Positions 25,650-33,381 of a DNA stretch of 64,000 nucleotides are shown in pieces. The notes under the pieces were generated by a model. That model ran no database searches and was not told the DNA's origin. It saw only the letters and a program-made list of their open reading frames with translations. Position 1 is the first letter of the stretch; every line of letters starts with the position of its first letter. Origin of the DNA: DATLLN01 sp963720885 (GTDB taxonomy: Bacteria; Actinomycetota; Thermoleophilia; Gaiellales; JAICJC01); contig CAVRGW010000002.1 in assembly GCA_963720885.1 (NCBI GenBank), positions 248,001-312,000 of the forward strand, given 5' to 3'. A program made the position numbers and the translations under genes.

Positions 25650-26803
25650 CACGAGACGGCCTCCAGCACGGCCGCGATGCCCCGGTCGAGATCCTCCTGG
25701 GAGATGGTCAGCGGAGGGCTCAGCTCGAGCACCTCGGCCTCCATCCCTGCGGGCACGGCGATCACGCCCAGCTCCAGCAGCCGCTCGCACGCCCGCACGG
25801 CGTCGCACGGCACCCCCAGCCCGAGGCCACGCCCGCGCACGCCGGGCAGCGCGTCGCGCACCCGGTCGCCCAGCCGGGCGGCGCGCTCGGGCAGCCGCTC
25901 GTCCTCGAGCACGTCGAGCACGGCCAGCGCGGCGGCGCAGGAGAGCGGGCTGCCCAGGTGCGTGTGGGTGTCGATGGCGACCTCGCCGTGGCCGGCCCAG
26001 GCGCGGTCCATCAGCTCGGGCGTCCCCAGCACGGCGGCCAGCGGCAGGCCGCCGCCCAGCGCCTTGCCGCACACCAGCAGGTCGGGGCGCACGCCCTCGG
26101 CCTCGCTCATCCACATCGAGCCGGTGCGCCCGAGGCCGGTGAACACCTCGTCCACCACCAGCAGCACGTCCCAGCGGTCGCACTCGTAGCGCAGCGTCTG
26201 CAGCCAGCCGTCGGGCGGCGGGACGATGCCGCCGCGACCCTGCATCGGTTCGACCACCACGCAGGCGACGCTCTCGCCGAAGGCGGGCACACCGCCCCAC
26301 TCGACCAGGTCGACGGCCGGCAGCCAGGCCTCGAAAGGCCGCCGGAACAGCGGCCATCCGCAGACGCCGAGCGCGCCCAGCGACGTGCCGTGGTAGCCAC
26401 CGCGGAACGCGATCACCTCGCTGCGGCCGGTCGCCAGCAGCGCGGTCTTCAGCGCCAGCTCGACGGCGCCCGCGCCGGTCAGCGACCACAGCGCGCGGGT
26501 CAGGCCGTAGGGGGCGACCGAGGCCAGCCGCTCGGCCAGCCGGATCCGCACCGCGGTCGGGTGGAGGTCGCCGAGCCCGTGAAGCAGCTCCCCGGCCTGG
26601 GCGCGCACGGCCTCGACCACGCGCGGGTTGGCATGGCCGACCGCGGCGACGCCGAACCCCGACGAGAGGTCGAGGTAGCGGCGGCCGTCGGCATCCCAGA
26701 CGTGGCTGCCCTCCGCCCGCTGCCACACCGGCGGCGGCGTGCCGGGATCGCCCAGCGGCCCCTCGTGGCGCCGCCAGCGCTCGACCAGGTCGGCGGTCGT
26801 CAC
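25649..26803 (-). CDS. Class III aminotransferase
   Basis: A 384-residue fold-type I PLP enzyme. The PLP-phosphate turn is T-G-A-G-A-V-E, the Asp region is L-V-V-D-E-V-F-T-G-L-G-R-T-G, and the cofactor Lys is in L-L-V-C-G-K-A-L-G-G-G. Members transfer amino groups from GABA, ornithine or other omega-amines. GTG 26803 overlaps the proline dehydrogenase stop (GTGA), so it is likely linked to proline or glutamate-semialdehyde metabolism, perhaps acting on the ProDH product. The family member cannot be fixed from sequence alone. Confidence 0.85.
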   Translation of the reverse strand: MTTADLVERWRRHEGPLGDPGTPPPVWQRAEGSHVWDADGRRYLDLSSGFGVAAVGHANPRVVEAVRAQAGELLHGLGDLHPTAVRIRLAERLASVAPYGLTRALWSLTGAGAVELALKTALLATGRSEVIAFRGGYHGTSLGALGVCGWPLFRRPFEAWLPAVDLVEWGGVPAFGESVACVVVEPMQGRGGIVPPPDGWLQTLRYECDRWDVLLVVDEVFTGLGRTGSMWMSEAEGVRPDLLVCGKALGGGLPLAAVLGTPELMDRAWAGHGEVAIDTHTHLGSPLSCAAALAVLDVLEDERLPERAARLGDRVRDALPGVRGRGLGLGVPCDAVRACERLLELGVIAVPAGMEAEVLELSPPLTISQEDLDRGIAAVLEAVS

Positions 26804-27711
26804 CGGCGAACCAGCCGGCGGGCGACATCCTGCGCGACGTAGCCGGCGATGCTGGGGTTCTCCTTCAGGCGGCGGATCGAGTAGCCGTACCAGGCGTCGC
26901 CGTAGGGGACGTAGATGCGGACGCGCTCGCCCGAGGCGAGCAGCCGGTCACGCAGCCCCTCACGCACGCCGAGCAGCATCTGGAACTCGTACATGTCCCG
27001 CGACAGGGATCGCTCGCGCGCCACCCGCTGCATCGCCGCGATCAGCCCCTCGTCGTGGGTCGCCGCCGCGATGTGGCTGCCGATGTCGGCGAGCTCCTCG
27101 ATCAGCCGCTCGAAGCTGGCGTTGATCTGGGCGGGCGTCGTGTAGGCGACCGACGGCGGCTCGACGTAGATGCCCTTGACCAGGCGCACCCGCGGCTTGA
27201 GCTTGGCCATGCTGCGGACGTCGGAGACCGACCGGCGCATGCACGACTGGAGGACGATGCCGACGTTGTCGAAGCCCTCGCGGCGGAGCGTCGTGTAGAC
27301 GTCGAGCGTCTCGTCGGTGACGCCGGAGTGCTCCATGTCGATGCGGACGAAGTTGCCCAGCGAGGCGGCGGACTGGACGATCTGGCGGGCGTTGCCCAGC
27401 GCGAGCGCCGGCTCGATCTCGAGGCCGACCGCGGTCAGCTTGACCGAGACGTTGGCATCCAGGCCGGTGCGGGCGATCGCGTCGAGCGCCTCCAGGTACT
27501 GCTCGACCGTGTGCGCGGCCTGTTCGCGGTCATGGACGAACTCGCCGAGCACGTCGACCGTCGCCGACGCACCCAGACGGTTCAGCCGGCCGACCGTGGC
27601 GATCGCGTCGTCGAGCCGCTCCCCGGCCATGTAGCGGTCGGCGAACCGCCGCACGACGGGTCGCGGCACGACCGGCAGCGAGGTGGCGATCAGGCGGTCG
27701 ACGATGCGCAC
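26800..27711 (-). CDS. Proline dehydrogenase (monofunctional)
   Basis: A 303-residue FAD-dependent TIM-barrel ProDH that oxidises proline to pyrroline-5-carboxylate. Visible motifs are V-S-V-K-L-T-A-V-G, F-V-R-I-D-M-E-H-S, R-L-V-K-G-I-Y-V-E-P, A-T-H-D and the C-terminal Y-V-P-Y-G-D-A-W-Y-G-Y-S-I-R-R-L, whose Arg pair binds the proline carboxylate. The length fits monofunctional Gram-positive types. No P5C dehydrogenase gene follows; a class III aminotransferase does. GTG 27711 is chosen from the family start. Confidence 0.92.
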   Translation of the reverse strand: MRIVDRLIATSLPVVPRPVVRRFADRYMAGERLDDAIATVGRLNRLGASATVDVLGEFVHDREQAAHTVEQYLEALDAIARTGLDANVSVKLTAVGLEIEPALALGNARQIVQSAASLGNFVRIDMEHSGVTDETLDVYTTLRREGFDNVGIVLQSCMRRSVSDVRSMAKLKPRVRLVKGIYVEPPSVAYTTPAQINASFERLIEELADIGSHIAAATHDEGLIAAMQRVARERSLSRDMYEFQMLLGVREGLRDRLLASGERVRIYVPYGDAWYGYSIRRLKENPSIAGYVAQDVARRLVRR

Positions 27712-27718
27712 TGGGAGA

Positions 27719-28393
27719 TCATACGAGCGGGACGCGGTAGCGCCCGACGACATCGTCCGCGAGCGCCTCGGCGGCGCCGGTGGTGGCCGCCAGCAGCACC
27801 GGCAGCTCCCCCGGGCTCCCGGCCGAGCGGGCCAGCGCCGCAGCCCGCCAGGCGTCGTGCAGGTGCTCCGGCAGCGCGCCTCCCGCCGCCTCGTCGCTGC
27901 CGACGGAGGACAGCTCCGTCTCGTAGGCGGCGAGCGCTGCGCCCAGCTCCAGTGCCGTGGCCGCCAGCCGATCGAGATAGGCGGGCGTCGCGACCCGCGG
28001 CCCCTGCGCGACGTGATCCAGCGCCACCGCCCGGGCGGCCGCCCCACGGGCCGCGGCAGCGACCGCGGCGTAGCCGCCGGCGTCCAGCTCGGCGGCCGAT
28101 GCCTCGAGGGCGGCTGCCAGCTCCTCGGCCACGGCCGCACCGGCGACCTCCTCCGCCCGCTCCGCCAGGGCCAGCATGGCGACCGCGTCGCGCACCAGGC
28201 GGCGGTCGTCGACCGGCCGGTGGCCCTCGTCCAGCGCCAGGTAGGTCAGCTCGCCCTGGCGGTCGAACGCGACCAGGTAGACCAGCGAGCCGGCGCCCGG
28301 CTCGGCGGGCAGCACGGCCACCACCGACTCGTCGGCGGCGGCATCCTTGGCGGCCGCGTCGCGGGCCCGCTCCAGCTGCTCCGCGGCGATCAG
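27719..28393 (-). CDS. Ala-rich hypothetical protein coupled to the UbiA gene
   Basis: About 224 residues, very Ala/Glu/Leu-rich. An N-terminal beta-type segment (S-V-V-A-V-L-P-A-E-P-G-A-G-S-L-V-Y-L-V-A-F) is followed by several long helices. There is no known domain, signal peptide or membrane helix. No ATG/GTG/TTG fits the start: a CTG (28393) overlaps the UbiA stop, while GTG 28324 would cut off a good helix. It lies directly between the UbiA and ProDH genes. The start and function are unresolved. Confidence 0.6.
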   Translation of the reverse strand: MIAAEQLERARDAAAKDAAADESVVAVLPAEPGAGSLVYLVAFDRQGELTYLALDEGHRPVDDRRLVRDAVAMLALAERAEEVAGAAVAEELAAALEASAAELDAGGYAAVAAAARGAAARAVALDHVAQGPRVATPAYLDRLAATALELGAALAAYETELSSVGSDEAAGGALPEHLHDAWRAAALARSAGSPGELPVLLAATTGAAEALADDVVGRYRVPLV

Positions 28394-29370
28394 GCCGGCG
28401 TCCCCTGGGCCGGGGGCACGGCGATCCGCAGCTCCGCGGCGATCAGCGCCGCGGCCGCGATCGGCGTCCAGGCGAGGGCCGGCTCGATCAGCGCCGCCGA
28501 GAGCAGGGCGCCGCCGATGCCGGCGACGATGATCGCCATCTCGCTCTTCGTCACCGACTCGACGTCGTCCGGCCGGCAGCGGAGGTGGGCCGCCAGACCC
28601 AGCGCGTAACAGGCCGCGAGCGGCAGCAGCAGCGGCTCGATCAGCGACGCGGCGGCCGCACAGGCAAGGGCGCCGGCGCACCAGGCGATCGCGTAGCGGC
28701 GGCCGCGCCGCAGCCCCAGCGCGACGATCGTCGTCCGCTTCTGCGGGACGGCGGCCCGGTCGGCGTCGTGGTCGAGGAAGTGGTGCACCATCAGCATGCC
28801 CACCGCGTAGGCGGCGACCGCGGCTGCCACCAGCAGCAGCTCGGCGTCCACCGTCCCATGCTGCAGCACCGCTGCGCCGATCACGCACAGCGCGAGGCAC
28901 GTGAACGCGACCAGCTCTCCGGCCAGGGGGCGGTAGGCGGCCCGCACGGGCGGCATGGTGTAGCAGACCGCGCCCAGCACGCCGGCAAGCCCGAAGGGCA
29001 GCATCACCAGGCCGCGCGAGGCGACCATCGCCAGCCCGAGTATGGTGGTCGCCGCGAACGCGACGGCGAACAGCACGAGCAGCCCGCGATGGCTGAGCAG
29101 ACCGTTCAGCAGCACCTTGCTGCCGCCGGAGATGACCCGCGGCGAGTCGTAGCGGTCGGTTCCCGAGCGCCAGTCCTCGAGCTCGTTCACACAGTGCGCG
29201 AGCAGCCCCTGAATGAGGACGCCGAGCAGGATGGCGCCGACGTACAGGCCGCCGTGCAGCTCCCCGCCGTCGACGGCCACGGCCGTGCCCAGCGTGATCG
29301 CCGAGAAGCTCCAGAGGAGCACGGGGATGACTCGCACCTCGAGCCACACCCCTCGCAGCATTCGCGACAT
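28390..29370 (-). CDS. UbiA-family prenyltransferase (MenA-like)
   Basis: A 326-residue integral membrane protein with about eight or nine helices. The first Asp-rich motif is N-E-L-E-D-W-R-S-G-T-D and the second is D-H-D-A-D-R-A-A-V-P-Q-K-R-T. These bind the Mg-prenyl-diphosphate. The pattern is closest to DHNA octaprenyltransferase (MenA) relatives, but in the first motif Glu replaces the usual first Asp. It may act in menaquinone or another prenyl-lipid pathway; no other men gene is nearby. Confidence 0.83.
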   Translation of the reverse strand: MSRMLRGVWLEVRVIPVLLWSFSAITLGTAVAVDGGELHGGLYVGAILLGVLIQGLLAHCVNELEDWRSGTDRYDSPRVISGGSKVLLNGLLSHRGLLVLFAVAFAATTILGLAMVASRGLVMLPFGLAGVLGAVCYTMPPVRAAYRPLAGELVAFTCLALCVIGAAVLQHGTVDAELLLVAAAVAAYAVGMLMVHHFLDHDADRAAVPQKRTTIVALGLRRGRRYAIAWCAGALACAAAASLIEPLLLPLAACYALGLAAHLRCRPDDVESVTKSEMAIIVAGIGGALLSAALIEPALAWTPIAAAALIAAELRIAVPPAQGTPA

Positions 29371-29431
29371 CAGAGGACCACCCTAGCAAGCGGTCCGCGG
29401 TCTGTCCGAAGCGCTGCCTACCATCATCCGC

Positions 29432-29632
29432 ATGGCCTCAGCACAGCTGACGAAGCCCCGTCCGGCCGCCGCCGACGCGGTCGAGGCCTGGCGCCTCCAC
29501 ACGCTGCTCCAAGCCGGCTATCCGCTGCAGGTCGCCGAGCGAATCGCGCGCAGCGGAGCCGACCTCCACACTGCGGTGGATATGCTCCAGCAAGGGTGCC
29601 AGCCACAGGTGGCAGAGCAGATCTTGACGTGA
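29432..29632 (+). CDS. Small helical hypothetical protein before xseA
   Basis: A 66-residue protein. The core W-R-L-H-T-L-L-Q-A-G-Y-P-L-Q-V-A-E-R-I-A and L-H-T-A-V-D-M-L-Q-Q-G-C resemble small actinobacterial proteins of unknown role built from two or three short helices. It is four bases upstream of the xseA GTG and so probably co-transcribed. Confidence 0.65.
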   Translation: MASAQLTKPRPAAADAVEAWRLHTLLQAGYPLQVAERIARSGADLHTAVDMLQQGCQPQVAEQILT

Positions 29633-29636
29633 TCCC

Positions 29637-30869
29637 GTGACCGCGCGGCCGGCGCCGACGCAGTACGGCGACCGCGCCGTGTACCCGGTCTCGGAGTTCA
29701 ACCGGGGCGTCGCCGGTTGGCTCGAGCGGCTGCCCCGCGTGTGGGTCGAAGGCGAGGTCTCGGAGCTCAAGCGCAACGACCGCTGGGCGCTCGCCTACCT
29801 GACGCTCAAGGACCTGAGCGACGGCTCGCTGCTGCCGGCGTTCATCGGGCGCACGCGGCTGGACGCCATCTCGCCCCCGATCCAGGAGGGCGAGCGGGTG
29901 CACGTCCACGGCCGCGGCCAGATCTACCTGGCGCGCGGGACGTTCTCGTTCGAGGTGACGGCGCTCGAGCGCTTCGGCCTGGGGCAGCTCCTGCGGGCGA
30001 TCGAGGAGCTGCGCACGCGACTGGCGGCCGAAGGCCTGTTCGACCAGGCGCGCAAGCGGCCGCTGCCCTTCCTCCCGGGGACGATCGGGCTGATCTGCGG
30101 CAACGACGCCGCGGCCAAGCGGGACGTCGTGGAGACGGCGGCGGAACGCTACCCGCCGGCCCGGTTTCGGATCCGCGAGGTCGCGGTGCAGGGCACGGCC
30201 GCCGTCGGGCAGATCGTCGCGGCCGTCAAGCTGCTCGATCGCGATCCCGCGATCGACGTGATCGTGCTCGCCCGGGGCGGCGGCAGCTTCGAGGACCTGC
30301 TGCCCTTCTCGGACGAGCGGGTGGTGCGCGCCGTGGCCGACGCGACGACGCCCGTCGTCTCGGCGATCGGCCACGAGCAGGACGTACCGCTGGTCGACCT
30401 CGCGGCCGACGTGCGAGCGGGGACGCCCAGCCTCGCAGCGAAGCTCGTGGTGCCCGACCACGCCGCCGAGGCGGCGGCGCTCGACTCGCTGCTTCACCGC
30501 GGCGCGACCGGGCTTGCGAACGGCGCAGCGCGCGCGCGGGAGCGGCTGACCGCCCTGGCCGCCAGGCCGGCGTTCGCCGATCCGACGACGTGGATCGCCG
30601 TGCGACGGCATACGCTGGTGCTGCAGCGCGACTATCTCGACCGCTACCCGACTGCGCGGATCGAGCGGGAGCGGACGCGCCTGACGGCGGCGCGCGACCG
30701 GCTGCGGCTGCTCGGCCCGGCGGCGACGCTGGAGCGTGGCTACGCGGTGGTGCTCGACGATCAGGGCCGCGTGGTGCGAGACTCGGCGGACACGGCGGCC
30801 GGGCGCCAGATCGCCGTGCGACTGTCCCGCGGCCGGCTGGCCGCGCGCGTCGAGGAGGTGAGCGAGTGA
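29637..30869 (+). CDS. xseA: Exodeoxyribonuclease VII large subunit
   Basis: A 410-residue catalytic subunit of ExoVII, which degrades single-stranded DNA to acid-soluble oligonucleotides. The N-terminal OB fold (residues about 15-105) starts Y-P-V-S-E-F-N-R and has V-W-V-E-G-E-V-S-E-L and V-H-V-H-G-R. The catalytic part has I-G-L-I-C-G-N-D-A-A-A-K-R-D, V-I-V-L-A-R-G-G-G-S-F-E-D-L-L-P-F and V-S-A-I-G-H-E-Q-D. A helical tail follows. The stop overlaps xseB (GTGA), so the subunits are made together. Confidence 0.95.
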   Translation: MTARPAPTQYGDRAVYPVSEFNRGVAGWLERLPRVWVEGEVSELKRNDRWALAYLTLKDLSDGSLLPAFIGRTRLDAISPPIQEGERVHVHGRGQIYLARGTFSFEVTALERFGLGQLLRAIEELRTRLAAEGLFDQARKRPLPFLPGTIGLICGNDAAAKRDVVETAAERYPPARFRIREVAVQGTAAVGQIVAAVKLLDRDPAIDVIVLARGGGSFEDLLPFSDERVVRAVADATTPVVSAIGHEQDVPLVDLAADVRAGTPSLAAKLVVPDHAAEAAALDSLLHRGATGLANGAARARERLTALAARPAFADPTTWIAVRRHTLVLQRDYLDRYPTARIERERTRLTAARDRLRLLGPAATLERGYAVVLDDQGRVVRDSADTAAGRQIAVRLSRGRLAARVEEVSE

Positions 30870-31087
30870 GCGACGAGGAGCTGACGTTCGAGCAGGCGCG
30901 CGACGAGCTGGAGGAGACCGTGCGCCGGCTGGAGAGCGGGCAGACGTCGCTGGACGAGGCGCTGCGACTGTGGGAGCGCGGAGAGGCGTTGTACGAGCTC
31001 TGCCAGGCGCGACTCGACCAGGCGGAGGAGCGGATCGCCGCGGCGCTCGAGCGTCTCAGGCAGCGCCGGCCGCCGGAGACCGGCTGA
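30866..31087 (+). CDS. xseB: Exodeoxyribonuclease VII small subunit
   Basis: A 73-residue small subunit of ExoVII. The signature is complete: L-T-F-E-Q-A-R-D-E-L-E-E-T-V-R-R-L-E-S-G, S-L-D-E-A-L-R-L-W-E-R-G and L-Y-E-L-C-Q-A-R-L-D-Q-A-E. GTG 30866 overlaps the xseA stop. Its 3' end runs 32 bases into the convergent kinase gene. Confidence 0.95.
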   Translation: MSDEELTFEQARDELEETVRRLESGQTSLDEALRLWERGEALYELCQARLDQAEERIAAALERLRQRRPPETG

Positions 31088-31616
31088 CCCGGTCGAGCCA
31101 GGCCCGGACGTCGCGCTCGGAGCGCAGGCGGATCACGTCCTTGTCCCGGTAGGCGGGCTGGGCGAACGTGGCGGGCAGCGTCCGCCGGTACTCGCGGTGG
31201 CGCGCGATCGCCCACGCGAACAGCGATTCGCGGCCCCACAGCACGCTCCGCAGGGTCTCGCGGTTGCCGTTCCAGAGCACGGTGCGGCGGACGTAGCGGG
31301 TGGCCGTGCGCCGCGCCAGCCGGCCCATTGTCACGCGCAGCGGCAGGTCGAGCCAGACGATCGTGTCCGCGGCCAGCGGCACCAGCTCGCCCAGCTTCTG
31401 CTGATAGAGGCTGTCGATCACCCACCCGTCGGCGGCGACCACCTGCTCCATCCTCGCCCGGAACTCGGGGGTCGGCATCTCCGTCCAGTTCGGGCCGTGG
31501 TGGATCGCGTCGACCTCGATGTGCGGCACCCCCAGGCGCGCGGCCATCGCGTCCGCCAGCGTCGTCTTCCCCGACCCGCTGGCCCCGATGATCGCCACCC
31601 TGCGCACCTCGCACAC
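31056..31616 (-). CDS. P-loop nucleotide kinase-like protein (FlaR/topology-modulation type)
   Basis: About 186 residues. The P-loop V-A-I-I-G-A-S-G-S-G-K-T-T-L-A is at the start, followed by V-D-A-I-H-H-G-P-N-W, D-G-W-V-I-D-S-L-Y and V-W-L-D-L-P-L. These are the layout of adenylate-kinase-like 'topology modulation' proteins. The W-N-G-N-R-E-T-L stretch is usual there. The substrate is unknown. GTG 31616 or 31607 are both possible starts. A large palindromic element lies directly upstream, which may contain its promoter or separate it from the acyl-CoA dehydrogenase gene. Confidence 0.8.
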   Translation of the reverse strand: MCEVRRVAIIGASGSGKTTLADAMAARLGVPHIEVDAIHHGPNWTEMPTPEFRARMEQVVAADGWVIDSLYQQKLGELVPLAADTIVWLDLPLRVTMGRLARRTATRYVRRTVLWNGNRETLRSVLWGRESLFAWAIARHREYRRTLPATFAQPAYRDKDVIRLRSERDVRAWLDRVSRSPAAGAA

Positions 31617-31622
31617 GCTACC

Positions 31623-31854
31623 GGGGTCTGACCCCGCTCTGACCCCGCTCTGACCCCACGCGTGCCGATTCCGTGCCGGTTCAGCGCACGCTCCGCCTGC
31701 GACTCCCCGCGTTTGCGACGGCGGGCGTGATGATCCGGACGGCCGCGTTGCACGTGGCCCGCATCCCGGCGGGTGGGGTACGCGGACGCTCACGGTTTGG
31801 CACGGGTCGTGACCCAATCGGCGCTCAAGCGGGGTCAGAGCGGGGTCAGACCCC
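31623..31854. repeat. 232-bp element with perfect 27-bp terminal inverted repeats
   Basis: The 27 bases at 31623-31649 are the exact reverse complement of 31828-31854. Each arm has the palindrome GGGGTCTGACCCC followed by GCTCTGACCCC; the left arm carries the latter unit twice. The 178-bp interior has no open gene. It fills the whole gap between the acyl-CoA dehydrogenase stop and the kinase start. It could be a non-autonomous mobile or REP-like element, or a strong bidirectional terminator. Related GGGTCTGACCC units occur at 42440-42531. Confidence 0.75.
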
Positions 31855-31858
31855 AACC

Positions 31859-33043
31859 CTAGACCGAGAGCAGGCGGTCGACGCCGCGGCGCTCCAGGCC
31901 GCGGGCGACGATCAGCCGCTGGATCTCGCTGGTGCCCTCCCAGATGCGGTCGACGCGCAGCTCGCGCAGGAAGCGCTCGGCCACGTTCGTGCGCATGTAG
32001 CCGCGCCCGCCGAAGGCTTGCACGCAGCGATCGGCACAGCGGTAGGCCGCCTCGGCGGCGAGCAGCTTCGCCATGCTCGCGTGCGCATGCACCAGCTTGC
32101 GATCGACCGCCGGGTCGTCCGCCATCGCCGCGCAGTGGTAGACCATCAGCCGGGCGGCGACGCAGTCGGCCGCCGAGTCGGCCAGCGGGAAGCTGACGCC
32201 CTGGAAGTCGAAGATCCGCGAGCCGAACTGCCGGCGGTCGAGCGACCAGTCGACGGTCTCGGCCAGCAGCCGCCGCATCGCGCCCACGCAACGGGCGGCG
32301 ATGTGGATCCGCTCCTCGACGAACCACTGGTTCTGCAGCTCGTCGCCGCGGCCGATCGCCTCCTCGCCGCCCAGCACCGCGTCCGCCGGCAGCTCCACGT
32401 CGAACAGGATCGTCGGGTGGCCGTGCGGGTAGTTGTGCGTGAACGGCGGATCCTCGAGGAACTCGATGCCGGGAACATCGCGGTCGACCAGGAACAGCGT
32501 GGGCAGCCGCGCGTCGCCGTCCACCACGTTGACCATCACGATGTAGTAGTCCGCGACGTCGCCCGTGGTGACGAACCACTTCTCGGCGCGCAGGCGCCAG
32601 CCGCCGGACTCGGTGCGCTTGGCCGTGCCGGCCACGCCGCCGGCATCCGAGCCTGCCTCGCGCTCGGTGACCGCGTACGCGTCGCAGCGCTCGCCCCGCA
32701 GGGTCGGGCGCAGGTACCGCTCGATCTGCTCCGGCGTCCCGTCGGCCAGCACGTTGTAGGCGCCGCCGACGTGCCACCACACCGCGTTGGTGTTGCGGCC
32801 CAGCTCCTCGTGCACGATCACCTGCTCGAGGTTCGACCACCCCTGGCCGCCCAGCTCGGCGGCGTGGTTGCCGCCGTCCAGCCTGCGCGCCCGCGCCTCG
32901 CGCCGCACCCGCTCGGCGTCCTCGGCCGGCAGCCGGCCCAGCGCCAGCTCGGCCGGCACCTCGAGCGGGATCAGCACGTCGTCCACGAAGCCGGCAACAC
33001 GGTCGCGCAGCTCCCGCTCCGCGGGGGTCAGGTCGAAGTCCAC
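31859..33043 (-). CDS. Acyl-CoA dehydrogenase family protein
   Basis: A 394-residue FAD enzyme. The N-terminal helical domain (L-T-P-A-E-R-E-L-R-D-R-V) is followed by the middle-domain FAD motif A-V-T-E-R-E-A-G-S-D-A-G and W-F-V-T-T-G. The C-terminal helices include R-R-Q-F-G-S-R-I-F, Q-A-F-G-G-R-G-Y-M and I-W-E-G-T-S-E-I-Q-R, whose Glu is the usual catalytic base position. It overlaps the unknown gene upstream by 16 bases and so belongs to the Rieske operon. It may oxidise the CoA ester of the Rieske product; the substrate is unknown. Confidence 0.9.
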   Translation of the reverse strand: MDFDLTPAERELRDRVAGFVDDVLIPLEVPAELALGRLPAEDAERVRREARARRLDGGNHAAELGGQGWSNLEQVIVHEELGRNTNAVWWHVGGAYNVLADGTPEQIERYLRPTLRGERCDAYAVTEREAGSDAGGVAGTAKRTESGGWRLRAEKWFVTTGDVADYYIVMVNVVDGDARLPTLFLVDRDVPGIEFLEDPPFTHNYPHGHPTILFDVELPADAVLGGEEAIGRGDELQNQWFVEERIHIAARCVGAMRRLLAETVDWSLDRRQFGSRIFDFQGVSFPLADSAADCVAARLMVYHCAAMADDPAVDRKLVHAHASMAKLLAAEAAYRCADRCVQAFGGRGYMRTNVAERFLRELRVDRIWEGTSEIQRLIVARGLERRGVDRLLSV

Positions 33044-33381
33044 GTCAGTTCCTCCAGTCGTTCGAGCTCAACGCGATCGCCCGGGAGCTCCGGCCGGATC
33101 GACGGGACGAGCAGATACTGCTCGCGCAACACCAGCGCCAGCCGCCGCGCCGCGGCCGGATCGCCACCGGATCCTGACGCACGCTCCAGCCGCGCGCGGC
33201 AGTCCCGCAGGTACCCGAACCACGAGCCGATCGTGCCGCGGTGGATCAGCTCCTCGATTCGCCGCTCCTCCATCGCCCGGGCACCCTGGTCGAGCCGGTC
33301 GAGCAGGCCAGGCACCTCGCGCTCGACCTCCGGGGTGAGGAACAGCCAGCTGTCGGCGCCGGCGCCATGGCGGCCGATCAC
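33028..33381 (-). CDS. Unknown protein between Rieske oxygenase and acyl-CoA dehydrogenase
   Basis: A 117-residue soluble protein beginning M-I-G-R-H-G-A-G-A-D-S-W-L-F-L-T-P, with a helical middle (L-L-D-R-L-D-Q-G-A-R-A-M-E-E-R-R-I-E-E-L) and I-G-S-W-F-G-Y-L-R-D-C. No family is recognised. It overlaps the Rieske gene by four bases and the dehydrogenase by 16, so it is translated as part of the operon. It does not resemble the small beta subunit of ring-hydroxylating oxygenases in any clear way. A new accessory factor is possible. Confidence 0.7.
   Translation of the reverse strand: MIGRHGAGADSWLFLTPEVEREVPGLLDRLDQGARAMEERRIEELIHRGTIGSWFGYLRDCRARLERASGSGGDPAAARRLALVLREQYLLVPSIRPELPGDRVELERLEELTWTST

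Noticed and set aside
24993..26828. One 611-codon fusion of aminotransferase and YhhQ
   Set aside because: The first two thirds are out of frame with the aminotransferase; the real YhhQ start is ATG 25649.
27055..29640. 861-codon plus-strand frame across the ProDH/UbiA region
   Set aside because: Covers three recognised minus-strand genes; Arg/Pro-rich nonsense.
31623..31854. Transposon with its own transposase
   Set aside because: The inverted repeats are real but the interior encodes no protein.
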